In this document: positions 1 to 11,085 of the stretch, one piece after another
How the letters are laid out: the number at the start of each line of letters is the position of its first letter
Position numbering within the stretch: position 1 is the stretch's first letter
NCBI GenBank assembly: GCA_025617745.1
Contig: CM046853.1
Coordinates: 37,022,625-37,086,624, forward strand
From: Heliocidaris erythrogramma
Lineage: Eukaryota; Echinodermata; Echinoidea; Camarodonta; Echinometridae
Direction: 5' to 3'
Length of the DNA stretch: 64,000 nucleotides
Program-made: the position numbers and the translations under genes
The notes under the pieces: model-generated
What the model was told of the DNA's origin: nothing
The model's database searches: none
The model's input: only the letters and a program-made list of their open reading frames with translations

Positions 1-233
1 CCTTTTGGTTGCATGCATTGAAGCTGAAAGTGAGAAAAGACATGTACATGTATGCTCAAAATAATTTTTTTTTTCATATTTGGTCCCTTGCTGCTTCAGA
101 GTAATCCCAATTCTGATGATTCAAATTTCAGCAATTAATGACTATTTTAGCACTTGCTTGAGAGCAGTAAGGTTTTAAAAGAGCGAGCAGATTCTGAGGG
201 TTCCTTCCATAAACAAACTTCATTTTGTTGCAG

Positions 234-315
234 AAGCAGTCCTGAAACAGCACCAGTGTTAAACCCGTGGTTCGGTATACTGCGAACTCCGACGGATGGT
301 GTTCATCTGAGGTAG
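234..315 (+). CDS. Possible terminal exon, plus-strand reading
   Basis: A good 3' splice site (ATTTTGTTGCAG) is followed by a phase-1 reading frame of 26 codons containing NPWFGILRTPTDGVHLR, ending at TAG. It overlaps an equally good terminal-exon candidate on the other strand (259-342), so at most one is likely real. I recognise no family. Strand and reality are both uncertain. Confidence 0.22.
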
Positions 316-342
316 CATGATGAGTCGGTCATCTTTGTCACT
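259..342 (-). CDS. Possible C-terminal exon, minus-strand reading
   Basis: The minus strand has a 3' splice site (TTTACATTATTTTCAG, AG at 344-343) followed in phase 0 by 27 codons and TAA. The peptide contains DKDDRLIMLPQMNTIRRSS and ends YTEPRV. It would be the last exon of a gene whose earlier exons lie to the right; none was identified. It overlaps the plus-strand candidate at 234-315. Family unknown. Confidence 0.25.
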   Translation of the reverse strand, partial: SDKDDRLIMLPQMNTIRRSSQYTEPRV

Positions 343-2045
343 CTGAAAATAATGTAAACCCATGAAGATCTTTAAGTTAAGAAAAAAATACATGTCTATT
401 TTTGAAATATTTTTTGATATTTTGTTATTACTACATGTACAATTATTTATGAATGTCGAATTAATAATATAACGGCACCATTTGGGGGGGGGGGGGGCAC
501 TGAACTATAAGTATACGGTTGTACACATTCTCGACAACAGTCAACAAGTTTTCAAAACCCACCACAAACGACTTTATGCGTTATGAGTTATGCGCTACCT
601 AGATTCGTGTGAAACGATCTACTAATGCCCAACTTTGATGCTTTCATTTTCCCTGGCGACTGGCCAGCTGCATATGTGCACGGCCACGGGTGACTGCAGG
701 GTGTAGCGACTGCAGGCCTGCAGTGTATCGTCTATCAGTACCAGTACCACGTACTTCATTATGTGCTGGGTAAACAGTCATGAACTCATGTTGGAATGGT
801 TTGCCTGCCCTTAAAAATCACAAAGCAATTGATGATCGCTGAAAAGGCCTCAACTATAAAATGTTTTGTAATATCATACGTCGTATCAAGCTTACCAGTC
901 GTAAATGATGATGCTAAATCATGCTACCTCTGTCATGCTTCTGTCCAGTTCGTCTTCCGACTTCAAAATTTCAAATCACCCCCTTCAAATTAATTAACAG
1001 AGCACGTCATTTGCGCATGGTCAGATGGATCGTGAGAGCACAACACTGCCGCAAGAGGTCGAGGGTGTACCGTAAAAAGAGTTGGCCAAGGAGCCTGCAC
1101 GAACTTCTTGACGATTCGTGTTGCAATGGTAATCGTAAGACATTCTCTCCCTCTTTTAATTTACACAGAGGTTTAATTGAAAAAATAATTATATTAACTT
1201 TTTAGTATGTATTTTCCCTTGCTTCATTTATTTTCGGTGTTCCACTGTTATTTTGTTCTTCCGAGATACGTTCTCCCTCGCTCTCTCTCCCTCTAAAATC
1301 ATGTTAATCTTTTATAGTTGAAAATTCAAAATATTTAATTAGTCAATAAAACAAGTGCAATTAAATCAATAAGAAATGAATTAAAGGGAAAAGAACATTG
1401 CCGAGCAGATAAGCGATTAAAGTCTCCGTAGAAAATGATAGGGGTATTATTATTTTTTTTTGGGGGGGGCGGGGCTCTGCAGCTAGAGACACCACTTTCA
1501 ATAATTCCTTGTGATAAATGCACATTTTAATTTGTGAAGACTTCATTTTCTTTCAAAGGAAAAAAAAATAATGTTCGCTGTGTAATGTACGATTGTGCCA
1601 CTAGCGAGCCACCAGCTGTTGGCCAAGAGTAATGAGTGATGAGGGAATAGCATTTTTAATCGCCCCTTTTCCTTAGATTTTGTTTTTCAGGTTGATTAGT
1701 TCTTTTCTATCATTCTGCTTTGGAGGGAAAAGTATAAACTGAACATGCACTCTGTACACTTAAATTTCGATGAATATTAAAAATCATACCAATTTTGGAA
1801 ATAATTACTTTAATATTTTGTTACATTACCATTAAAAGGGCATGACATGAAAATCCTTATTACTTCATTTCTATAAATATCAATTTCAAATTATTTTGGA
1901 GTACCCTCTACGTCCCTAGTAACCTCATTGACGTCAGACCAGGGGGGCAGGGGACATGTCCCCCTCCTCCCCCCCCCCCAATTTTTTTTCTCCAAATGTC
2001 AATGTTATCAGAATTAATTAGAAAACGGTGTGACTTACCTGATCA
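343..2045. other. Non-coding stretch with G and C runs
   Basis: AT-rich sequence with a run of about 15 G near 484-498, another G run near 1462-1468 and C runs near 1970-1980. Short open frames here have no splice or family support. At 2035-2029 a strong minus-strand donor (CAG then GTAAGT) sits immediately left of the next repeat, but I see no convincing exon upstream of it. Confidence 0.6.
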
Positions 2046-2396
2046 GGGGCGGATCCAGGATTTAGTATTAGTATAAAAAAGGGGGGTACACAAATGTAGA
2101 TTTGTCAAATTTTGGAAAAGGTAGACCCATAATTTTTTTGGTACAATTTTTTTTTTGCCAAACCTCAAATTTGCTCAAGGGGGGGGGGGGGGGGGTTAAG
2201 GGCATCCAGTTTCCCTCCATAATTCTCTGACAATCATGCAAGGAAAAAAAAAAAAAAAAAAAAAGTTTTCAGGCTAAAAGGGGTGGGAACAATTAACAAA
2301 AGGGTGGATCCTTTATGGTCAAAATGCATACCGTACTTTCTTCCAAAAAGGGGGGGGGGGGCACGGGCCGGAAGTGCCCCTAACCCGGGATCCTCC
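2046..2396 (+). repeat. GGCGGATCCAGG-family repeat, copy B1
   Basis: Starts GGGGCGGATCCAGGA and ends near GGGATCCTCC. The body is GTACACAAATG..., GGTAGACCCATA, a G run, CTCCATAATTC, an A run, and a second G run followed by GGCCGGAAGTGCCCC. The same modules in the same order occur at 20379, 22926, 26259 and 32007. About 300-350 bp, no coding capacity; probably a non-autonomous element. Confidence 0.7.
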
Positions 2397-3269
2397 AATG
2401 CACTTGAGTTACCTGGCTATTCATGTAGACCACGATTCATGAGGACCAATTATAAGAACTGCTATTGACAACATTCAACTACCTGTACCTGAAGGACTCA
2501 CCTGGTACTCGTAAAGAGGGGTCACTATTCATAAAGAAGGATTAAAGGACTGTTATTCTTTAGGATAGCTAATTAATCATGTTTTTGCGGAGAACTCTCA
2601 ATATTTTTTGTACACAAAATTTAATTTCTCCCCAAAACCTACAACACCCCCCCCCCCCCCTCAAAGTAAAATGACAATTAGGAACACCCCACCCCCGTCT
2701 CCGTAAGACCACATGTACAATTTTTTTTTTTGATGACCTACTGAATTTAAGGTCAAGTGGCTTTTTAGTTGTACAGCTAACCTGAAATTGATGATACATG
2801 AGTTTGAAATAGAAATCGTGTACCACTTACAAAAATTAACACAAAAGACATTGAAATCAGCTGTTTCAGAGTTATTTCATTAATTTTAATCCATTCAGTT
2901 TCATCTCAATTAGAACAGTCAATGCTATACATGTGTGATTTGTAGCCCAGTAATGTATACTAGGTATTGATGTATGAAATGAAATGGACCCTGCAATGTT
3001 TTCTATTCTCCTAATAAAGGGATTAAAAAAAAAACCCACCTCATTATATTCATTAAGTGATAGTGAACGTTCTTGTAGAATACTGTACTATGGAATACAA
3101 CAATTTTGTTTTTTCATTGCATTGTACATGTAGATATCCCTTTTCACCAGTTGCATTTGTTATTGAAATAATTGTACAATAAAGAAGGTGATTTGAATCA
3201 AAACTGCATGTGGTTAACTGCTTCCTTCCATGGGAAAGAATGGTGTGGATGTTAAAGATCACATTACAA
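2397..3269. other. AT-rich non-coding stretch
   Basis: Contains a C run (about 2646-2660) and T-rich tracts. No open frame with splice signals or family resemblance was found. Confidence 0.55.
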
Positions 3270-4168
3270 GAAAATCACAAATATGGCAATTAATGTATCA
3301 CTAGAAACTGGGAAGCTTACAGATGGCAATCGTATAAGTTTTATGTCAACTGCGTATCTGATGATTATAAAAACAACATAAATAAAAGCTCTTCTAAGCA
3401 TCTGGAATATCCGAGGATTCGCCAGAAATATAGCGATGTCTTGATGTCGTCACACTAGGGATCGATCCTACTTAAGCAGACGACGTCCTATAATGGATGA
3501 ACGTAATTGCAATGCAATTATTTATCAAATTATAAAGAGTTTTGTATATTTAACATGACCTTATTTCACACCATTCTAAAAGGGAAAGTGAAACTGATTC
3601 TGATAACTAAAACCGTTTGATCGTAAATACACAGAAGGGTCAATGATCAATGAAATAAACCCCATTTTCAAATTGAAAAGCCCTCCGAATAATAGCATGG
3701 ATGGTATTCGTTCCCTCTTGAAACGCCGAACATGCCCCGGTGCAAGCAGCTGAAAATACAATGGCGTCTTATTTTCTTTACAAGTGTCTGATTCCTTTAT
3801 TTTTTGAACGCTGCATTTTTCATCAAAATAATACCATACACGAAGTTAAGAGTGAGGCAACAGACTAACATTAAGACTGACGCTAGTCAAGTAAGAGAAA
3901 TAAGTGAACAGGAGATGACAAAACAGGCACTGAAAAATGTGTAAGATGTTATGGGACATCGTCTGCTTAGACAGGACTGGCCCCTGGTGTGTCGTCACAC
4001 ATCTCAGCAGCGTTCGAGGAGCTCTTCAGCTGCTATATCGGGGGCTGTATTTTACCATTTTATAATTGATAATAATCATTACTTCAAATGTTTCCAAGCG
4101 TTGAATTTGGATAACCTTGTTTAATTTATGCCATATATGCAATAAAAAGTATTAAGCCAATATTTAAT
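3270..4168 (+). repeat. 0.9-kb dispersed repeat, left copy (C1)
   Basis: Matches 40262-41163 along its whole length in inverted orientation, with about 90% identity by eye. Each copy contains two related inverted blocks: one with TTAAGCAGACGACGTCC (near 3472) and one with ACATCGTCTGCTTAGACAGG (near 3957). This gives the repeat its own internal inverted symmetry. A minus-strand splice-like site and a short open frame (3576-3761) recur in both copies, so they belong to the repeat. Class unknown. Confidence 0.75.
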
Positions 4169-5790
4169 TTGATGGAATTTTCTTGTAATGTGATCTTTAA
4201 CAACCACAGACATATCAATCAGTACATAAACAGTACTCATCAACAGTCTCCCATTCAGAATAAATACACAAATGCCACATGCATTCCAGGAAAGTTGTTG
4301 GCTTATGAAATATCAGGTGCTTGTTGTGACCGTGATGCTGTTCACAGTTCACTTCTAATATTTTTTTCTCATTTTTCTATGACATAAGAGACACCAAATC
4401 AATATTGCTTGAAATGTAGAAACATGGAGCTAAAAACAATGTTGTATATTTCAATAATTATGACAAGCAAAATGACCTACCATTTTGAATTGTAGGTAAC
4501 ATAATGTTACAATAATACACATACAACTTTTAATATTTTTTCCCTTATTTTTTATTTTGTGAATGAGGTAAAAGCATGTCAATATATAATTTGCAAAGAA
4601 GACATAATTTAAAATATAGCAATATATAATTGATACATGAAAAAAGTTATCCGATATAAGATTACACATACCGGTAGAACAGCTATCATTGTTAGCATAT
4701 GAGTTCAATGACCTCTTTGAAACTGTTTAAAATTGCTATAACTATTTAGAATGAATACAAGAAACAAAATCAAAAGAGTCAGAGTGTACACCCATGCTAA
4801 TTAAACATGTCAATATCAATAAAAACCATTTTACTTGGTCATTTATCTTAGCTTATTACAATAAAAATATTCATTTGCAACATTTCATTTATTGCTACCG
4901 TTATAATTCTTATTCTAAACAGATTACCGTATACATGTCTTAGCTCTATTAGTTTTGAAAATAAAAGTTCTTACCCCAAATGGGGGGGGGGGGGGGCATT
5001 GTGGCCTCCCTCCTTCCGATCTCCACACACATTCTTTGGAACATAAACTACATACTGTCTGTATAGTTAGTTTTTTAAAGATGAATTATTATTAATTTCA
5101 ATCATGCAAGTTAATGCACATGAAACATTATTTGCATCTACAGTAATACACCCAATTTAACATGAGATTCTAGAGTTTTTTTTTCAGGTGCCATTTTATA
5201 ACTTTCTTTATAAATTCCAGGTGCAGATCCAGAAGGGGGGGGGGGGGGGCAAGGGGCGTGCCCCCCCCCGTTTTGTCTGACAAAGTATGCCTCCGGACCC
5301 CCTAGATGGCCGTTCGGCTTCGTCAAAACAGAGGGTTCCTCAGTGTGCGCCCCCCCTCCCCCTTTCTGAAAATCCTGTATTGCAAAAAATTGCAAAAGTC
5401 ACATTTTTCGTGATGTAATTTCTGTGTTTATGGAATTTGTTATGTCGTTATAATCCTCACACTCATAATGCATTTTTCATCACTCTATATCTTCCTAATG
5501 GGTGAGTTATTCAAACTTGCTCTTAGATATGAACACAATTTATTGTTATACATGCACATGTGCATAGAATTTGTTACTGCAATGCATCACCTTCTGAAAT
5601 ATCTTCTTAAGTAACCTTCTTCCTACATGTACATTCTAGGATTTAATATTCAGGCAACTCTAATATGAATAAGTAATCATTCCTGAGATGCCATTTTGGT
5701 GTCCTCAAATAGTTGTACAAGATGTAAAATATATATTTATTTTGGGGTGGAATATGTACATAACAAATGTGTATTTACGTAATCTCATAG
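4169..5790. other. Non-coding stretch with G-tract repeat fragment
   Basis: AT-rich. G runs at about 4982-4996 and 5236-5249, with C runs at 5264-5272 and 5350-5365, look like a decayed G/C-tract repeat (about 5220-5375) resembling the GGCGGATCCAGG family but not clearly a member. No gene seen. Confidence 0.5.
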
Positions 5791-5991
5791 AACCATAAGT
5801 CCCAGCAAGAGATAATCTGCTACTCGAACACAGCACATAACTCCTGGGAAGCTCGCTCATTCCGCGTGGCTGCTGCAACGGTATGGAATGCGATTTATCC
5901 GCACAGCTCTCACCACAGAAATTTTTTTAAAAGCTTTCTAGACGCACCTCTTCAATTAGAAATACTAGCCTCTAATGACTTAAATGATTGA
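5791..5991 (+). pseudogene. Non-LTR retrotransposon ORF2, C-terminal fragment
   Basis: An open frame of 66 codons from a TAG at 5788 to a TGA at 5989-5991. It carries the signature found at the C-terminus of Jockey/CR1-type LINE reverse-transcriptase proteins: WEARSFRVAAATVWNAI, then a basic/aromatic HHRNFFKSFLDAPLQ. In that family the equivalent is R.A..F..AAP..WN.LP..IR followed by FK..LK..L. No ATG and no RT core precede it, so it is a 5'-truncated insertion, as is common for LINEs. The clade cannot be fixed from this piece. Downstream 5992-6335 holds nothing recognised. Confidence 0.7.
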
Positions 5992-6335
5992 ACATTGTGG
6001 ACAATTACTTTTTGGATCCATTTAATATTTTACTCTAAATACGAGCCGTGCACGCATGGAATTTGACTATTTTGTTATGATACTTTTGAGCGAGTGCCAT
6101 GAGGGCCTGATTTGGCCAATACCGGTGCTGGAGAAGACTTCCATTGTTATTATTATTAAACAGCCACTTGTTGAAGGAAATCTACACTTTTGAAAAGTAC
6201 AAATAATGATTAACCAGGATATACTTGCTATGAGTGTGTTGGGGTGCTCCATCTAAAAGAAAATCAAATGCGTGTGAGTGCTGTCCCATTCCATACTGAA
6301 TCTTCTCAATAGCAAGGCATAGTCCAAGTCCTCCG

Positions 6336-6714
6336 TTACTTTTGGAGTTGAGCATATTTTCCCTTCAATTCGTCCAAAACTGCACCAGGAAGCTTCTGTG
6401 CTTGGGATGTCAGGGCAAAATCCCACAATAGACAGGATGAAACATGGCACTTTGTGGATGCTATATTGCGTAGATTTCTGCCCGCTCCTTCCGTCCAAGG
6501 TACCCATTTCTTTGTATATCTGCCTCTGTACCATTCTACTTCTATCTCCTCCTATCTCCTCTACCATCCTTCCAATCACTTTTCGTATGTAAGGAGGTGG
6601 TGTTTCATCATCTAGGTGCACTGCAACAAGCATTCCTTCTTTTAAACCGTCAAAGTTTGACACAGTCTGCACCTGTGCTGCTGGTAATGGCCTTCCCTGA
6701 CGACCAATTACAAT
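6336..6714 (-). pseudogene. Last coding exon of an unrecognised protein, frameshifted
   Basis: On the minus strand a clear acceptor (TTTACTCCTTTGCAG, AG at 6716-6715) opens an exon reading IVIGRQGRPLPAAQVQTV, then LKEGMLVAVHLDDETPPPYI and RKVIGRMVEEIGG. Here the frame shifts by one base. The continuation is IEVEWYRGRYTKKWVPWTEG, then LLWDFALTSQAQKLPGAVLD and ELKGKYAQLQK, stop at 6338-6336. Without the shift the first frame runs on to 6253 as unlikely sequence. The layout (acidic entry stretch, a W-Y-G-x-Y-x-x-x-W-x-P-W core, C-terminal helix) looks like a small folded domain, but I cannot name the family. The 7600-7731 exon joins in phase. The extra base makes this a pseudogene or an assembly error. 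Confidence 0.55.
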
Positions 6715-6947
6715 CTGCAAAGGAGTAAATTAATCTTGAAGTGTCAATAAAATTTATTCATTTTCATACGCACTGTATATATATATCTATCTTTCTATAC
6801 ACAATATATATATATGTGTGAGAGATGTATCCTGACTTGAACGTAGTCGGTGTCTCATGATATATCTTATGTATATTTGAACATTATTTATGTTCGCATT
6901 GTCATGCTATATTCATTTTGTTTTCATTTAATTTTGACTTGTCTTGG

Positions 6948-7010
6948 TAGACCCTGAAGAAGGCCAAATGAGGCCGAAAGCTTGGAATTAAAATCGAGGT
7001 TAACCGAGAG
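6948..7010 (+). ncRNA. Penelope-type 3' tail with hammerhead-like fold
   Basis: CTGAAGA (6954-6960), an unpaired A, GGCC-AAATGA-GGCC (6962-6975) and then GAAAG. This is the conserved CUGANGA / stem II / GAAA arrangement reported for hammerhead motifs in Penelope-like elements, with one extra A before the stem. The same design recurs at 17806 and at 48785 (minus). No Penelope coding sequence is attached, so this is a heavily truncated end. Ribozyme activity is inference. Confidence 0.45.
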
Positions 7011-7040
7011 CTACGTCCCGTCTCATTTATATCTCTCACG

Positions 7041-7042
<2 letters not shown>

Positions 7043-7091
<49 letters not shown>

Positions 7092-7096
7092 CTATG
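7043..7096. repeat. TA/TG microsatellite
   Basis: About 13 TA units followed directly by about 11 TG units. Confidence 0.95.
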
Positions 7097-7599
7097 TGTG
7101 TAAAGTTTTTTGGAAATTTGAAGTTGTTTATTTTTTTTAATCCATTTCAAATACAGATTACACGCACGTCTCATTATTTGAAATGGGATGTGCGTAAATA
7201 CAGAGATACATAATCTTTCCTGCCTCTTTTGACAAGGTGTTAAGGGGTTAAAAGTCTAATTGGTAATATCATGATTTTGGCTCAAGAAGCAGCATCTGAG
7301 TGAAAAAAACTTTTGTTGAAATTAATGGGGTTTTTTTTATATTTGTTTCCCAAGCCATTTGAATTGCAAATTTTGCATCTACTATGACTATTTACCCTTT
7401 TTTTTTAAAGGGTAACAACAATGAAAATATAAAAGTATCCAGTCAGGTTTCTTAATTGATTACAATTTCTCTCAAAAGCCCAAGTTTGAATATATATGCT
7501 GTTCTAAAATGACAATTTGTTAAACATACTGTTTTCACAAAACTTTCCTACATATTAAAATATTATTATCAAAAGAACACAAGTATTTGTATATATTAC

Positions 7600-7731
7600 C
7601 CGTGGAGTGTGTTCTGCTAGACCTTCTTGGATTCGTTGTATTGATCTTGGCAGATCAACTTGATCATCAGGAATCTGTGTGGCATGTCCAGCCAATTGCT
7701 GCAGATGCCATGTGGTGGGCTTTGTTGGGAC
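7600..7731 (-). CDS. Internal exon upstream of 6336-6714
   Basis: On the minus strand an open frame of 44 codons contains VPTKPTTWHLQQLAGHATQ, then IPDDQVDLPRSIQRIQEG and LAEHTPR. It ends at a GT donor (CACGG then GTAATA, GT at 7599-7598) in phase 0. The 6336-6714 exon begins in phase 0, so the two join without breaking the frame (...EHTPR-IVIGRQG...). The 5' limit may be the AG at 7733-7732 (start 7731) or a weaker AG giving a start at 7698. Function unknown; probably part of the same gene or pseudogene. Confidence 0.45.
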
Positions 7732-9297
7732 CTAGTTTTTTACAAAACCATACATCTTTAAATGTACAAGGTGCATGATTAAGGAATATACCACTTTATA
7801 TATAGCCATGTGCTAAAAACTTCTATGTCAGCTTGAAGAGTAGCTAATGTTGTGTTAAAGGATACCTTACTCATAACTTTCCTGCCATGAATAACTGAGC
7901 AACGGCCTTTCCATAGGTTATGTCAACTTTAAGTGTTGAAAACAGATGGCTCAAGAGCATAGTACTTGGAGATACGCTTGTACAATTTGATCACTTTATC
8001 CTGTCATTAAACTAACAGCTCACTTTTAATGATGGTGTCAACTTACCGTACTGTTGTGTCTAATTTGGGTTAAAGAATGATTATGGGTATATAAAATAGA
8101 TTTTCTGAATGCCATTCTTGACTTATTCACACTGATTTTTTTTTAAACTGTTAATTCATAATGTGACACTCTCCACAAAGAATATGAGTCTGCTATCATA
8201 GCAAGGTGAAGATTCATTACAAAGCAAACGCTACAGGACTGACCATCTCATTCATAAATGTAGATTCCCAATTTACTGTTAATGTAATGAGTCACTGTTT
8301 CAAACAGGTAATTAATGTTTAATTCATACCGATCTACAGGGATTTCTAAGTTGCACTATTAATCCAAGTGTTCGCTCTATTAGGGTCCTCCTTTCATACA
8401 TACATGTATATTCAGTTCCAAGTAATACTCATATTTTTCCTGAAAATTATACCTACAGTAATTGCATTATTATTTTTTCATATTCTCTATCTTAGTTGAT
8501 TGTGTTTAGCCTATTTTTAATAAGCTCATTTGTAATCATGTTTTGAACATTATACTTCATATTTATTTGATGTTGCTTTTAGGTTAGAATAATCTTTATG
8601 GCTCTTTTTGATCAATAAACTCGGTGGACAAAATGACCAAATTTTAGAATTATGTTTTTTAATTTGTAACCTTTGCAGAAATGCTGCCTAGGGTTCAAAT
8701 TATAAGAAAAAAGTAGTCGCCGTGCTTTAAACTCGTAGTTTGAATGGTAGAGGTCAGTAAACTTTAGAAAAATGGAATTTGCAATTGAATTATCTACTTC
8801 CTGAGGTCGATCAAAGAGTATTTTTTTTATTTTTTCATTTAATTTTCTAATGCTTGTTATATATGCTTCGATAAAAGAAGAAAAAATTGGAGAAAATTGC
8901 GAGTTTTTTAAACTTTTATATCATTTTCAAGAAAAATTGCTAATTTTCAGAAACTGACAACTAGATTTTCATTCTTTTTCATAGTTATATATGTGGGCGT
9001 TCAAATGCTCATCAAGAAATATCCCTCTTCTGTTTTTCTATGTATTTTCGTCACTAAATCTTTCATCAAATAACAACCATCCCTTCATCTGTGGTAGATC
9101 AAATTTCACATGTACTTGAAATAATTAGCCCCCTTATTTTCGATCTGCAGGACTTTAAGCTTCAATAATGGTCATATTTTATATCACTTTTGAGGTCATT
9201 AAAGGGAGTAACGCATGGTCAAACAGAATTAGCCATGTCCCAATTTTCATGAACTTGCCTTCTCCATATCACTGATATTGTGAATGTACTGCCGCCA
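7732..9297. other. AT-rich intron-like stretch
   Basis: No exon, repeat family or RNA gene recognised. It lies between minus-strand exon candidates and may be intronic. Confidence 0.5.
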
Positions 9298-9422
9298 TCA
9301 GTCCTGGGCTATGCTTGGTAGCCTGTCACTATAGTGATTCGGGAGGTCACAAGTCAATCCAGTCACATCAAGACAGTCTAGAGATGGCTTCACAAAGTTA
9401 GGGACTTCACTGACATCTGGAA
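9298..9422 (-). CDS. Candidate terminal exon, unknown protein
   Basis: A strong minus-strand acceptor (TTTTCTTTGAATTGACAG, AG at 9424-9423) is followed by TT and then an open frame reading PDVSEVPNFVKPSLDCLDV, TGLTCDLPNHYSDRLPSIAQ, D, and TGA at 9300-9298. The polypyrimidine tract and protein-like composition support a real exon of about 41 residues in phase 1. Its upstream exon could lie in the assembly gap. Its in-frame stop means it does not simply continue into the 7600 exon. Family not recognised. Confidence 0.4.
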
Positions 9423-9940
9423 CTGTCAATTCAAAGAAAACAAGTATAAAAATTGTACATAAAATAAATAAGAGTTCATTTTGGGGTTATTTTTATTTTA
9501 TATGTACATGGAATCATGGATATATGTATGTGTTATTGATTTCAATACAGTAATTGAAAAAAAATCTACTTTCATCTGCAATGAAGGATATTAAAATTGG
9601 TTTCACATGTATTTTTCACTAATTTGTTTTTACAAAAATAACAAATGACACTTAAGGCAACTAAAAATGACAAGCCAAGAATCTTAAGAAGTTGGGGTTT
9701 CCTTATTTAAAATCGTATTTTTTTTTCAAATAGTGTTAATTCATTGGTTAAGAAAGCCTGGATTTTATCCATGATTCATGATATATTGGAAAGGAATGTT
9801 AAAACTTTAGGTGTGTCACACAGTCTTCATGGTTTACATAAACAATAATCACTCTTGGTCAAAAACTGAGATGGATTAACCTTTAGTAATCATGCATAGT
9901 GTTGCATAAATGAGTTGCTTTAATAAATTTTTATAGAACT

Positions 9941-10440
9941 NNNNNNNNNNNNNNNNNNNNNNNNNNNNNNNNNNNNNNNNNNNNNNNNNNNNNNNNNNNN
10001 NNNNNNNNNNNNNNNNNNNNNNNNNNNNNNNNNNNNNNNNNNNNNNNNNNNNNNNNNNNNNNNNNNNNNNNNNNNNNNNNNNNNNNNNNNNNNNNNNNNN
10101 NNNNNNNNNNNNNNNNNNNNNNNNNNNNNNNNNNNNNNNNNNNNNNNNNNNNNNNNNNNNNNNNNNNNNNNNNNNNNNNNNNNNNNNNNNNNNNNNNNNN
10201 NNNNNNNNNNNNNNNNNNNNNNNNNNNNNNNNNNNNNNNNNNNNNNNNNNNNNNNNNNNNNNNNNNNNNNNNNNNNNNNNNNNNNNNNNNNNNNNNNNNN
10301 NNNNNNNNNNNNNNNNNNNNNNNNNNNNNNNNNNNNNNNNNNNNNNNNNNNNNNNNNNNNNNNNNNNNNNNNNNNNNNNNNNNNNNNNNNNNNNNNNNNN
10401 NNNNNNNNNNNNNNNNNNNNNNNNNNNNNNNNNNNNNNNN
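9941..10440. other. Assembly gap, 500 N
   Basis: Exactly 500 undetermined bases, which suggests a conventional scaffold gap whose true size is unknown. Sequence on either side is AT-rich with no recognised feature. Confidence 0.98.
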
Positions 10441-10823
10441 AGTGTCAGGAACCAGTATATCTCTTTAAGTATAATAGCGTTTCGGAAAACAAATTTGGAT
10501 GACATTATTTATACAAACACGTTTTCTACGAATTTTCTAAAACCATTATTGTTATTACAGAAAAAAAGGTATTTATAACTGCTACAGGTGAATTCCAGCA
10601 ATAAATTTAGACAATAAATATTTGCTGATGTACTCTTCTAAGTTATCGAAATGATCAGTGGTTAATTCATCATTCCATTGTTAATGAATAATACAATTGC
10701 AAAGACTTTTGATAAATCGACTCAAGGGTAATATTACCCTGTTGTATATCCCATAGATATCATGTTTGGATATGTCATTGTAATGTTCGTACATGAAGGA
10801 GTTTTCGGATGTGTCGACTAGAA

Positions 10824-11085
10824 CGCCGTCCTAGATCCTCCCAGTGAAAATGGACAGCTTTGTGTTGACTACATAGAAAGTAGGTGAAGCATGATGAAGC
10901 TAACAATGGGTGAAGCGAGGTTCACGTTTTAGAGAAGACGGCAAAACCTTGTTTGATGTGACGCGTTCTCGATCTGACTAGTGGATGAGGGAGAAGCCAG
11001 TGGACGGGTGAGCCGTTCTTGCACAAAGCGCGGTATGCAGCTAACACAAAGCAGTCCATTGTAGTAGGGAGATCTAGGGCGGAGT
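10824..11085 (+). mobile_element. CGCCGTCCTAG TIR element, copy D1
   Basis: Imperfect inverted ends: CGCCGTCCTAGATCCTCCC at the left, matched by GGGAGATCTAGGGCGG at the right. The interior (AATGGGTGAAGCGAGGTTCA, GAGAAGACGGCAAAACC) matches 38225-38484 in inverted orientation. About 260 bp, non-coding MITE; this copy is decayed at its right end. Confidence 0.75.

Noticed and set aside
3576-3761. Minus-strand frame with an acceptor-like TTTTCAG
   Set aside because: The same sequence occurs in the second copy of the dispersed repeat (40678-40860), so it belongs to the repeat rather than to a host gene.
9876-10505. 209-codon minus-strand frame
   Set aside because: Almost entirely undetermined bases of the assembly gap.
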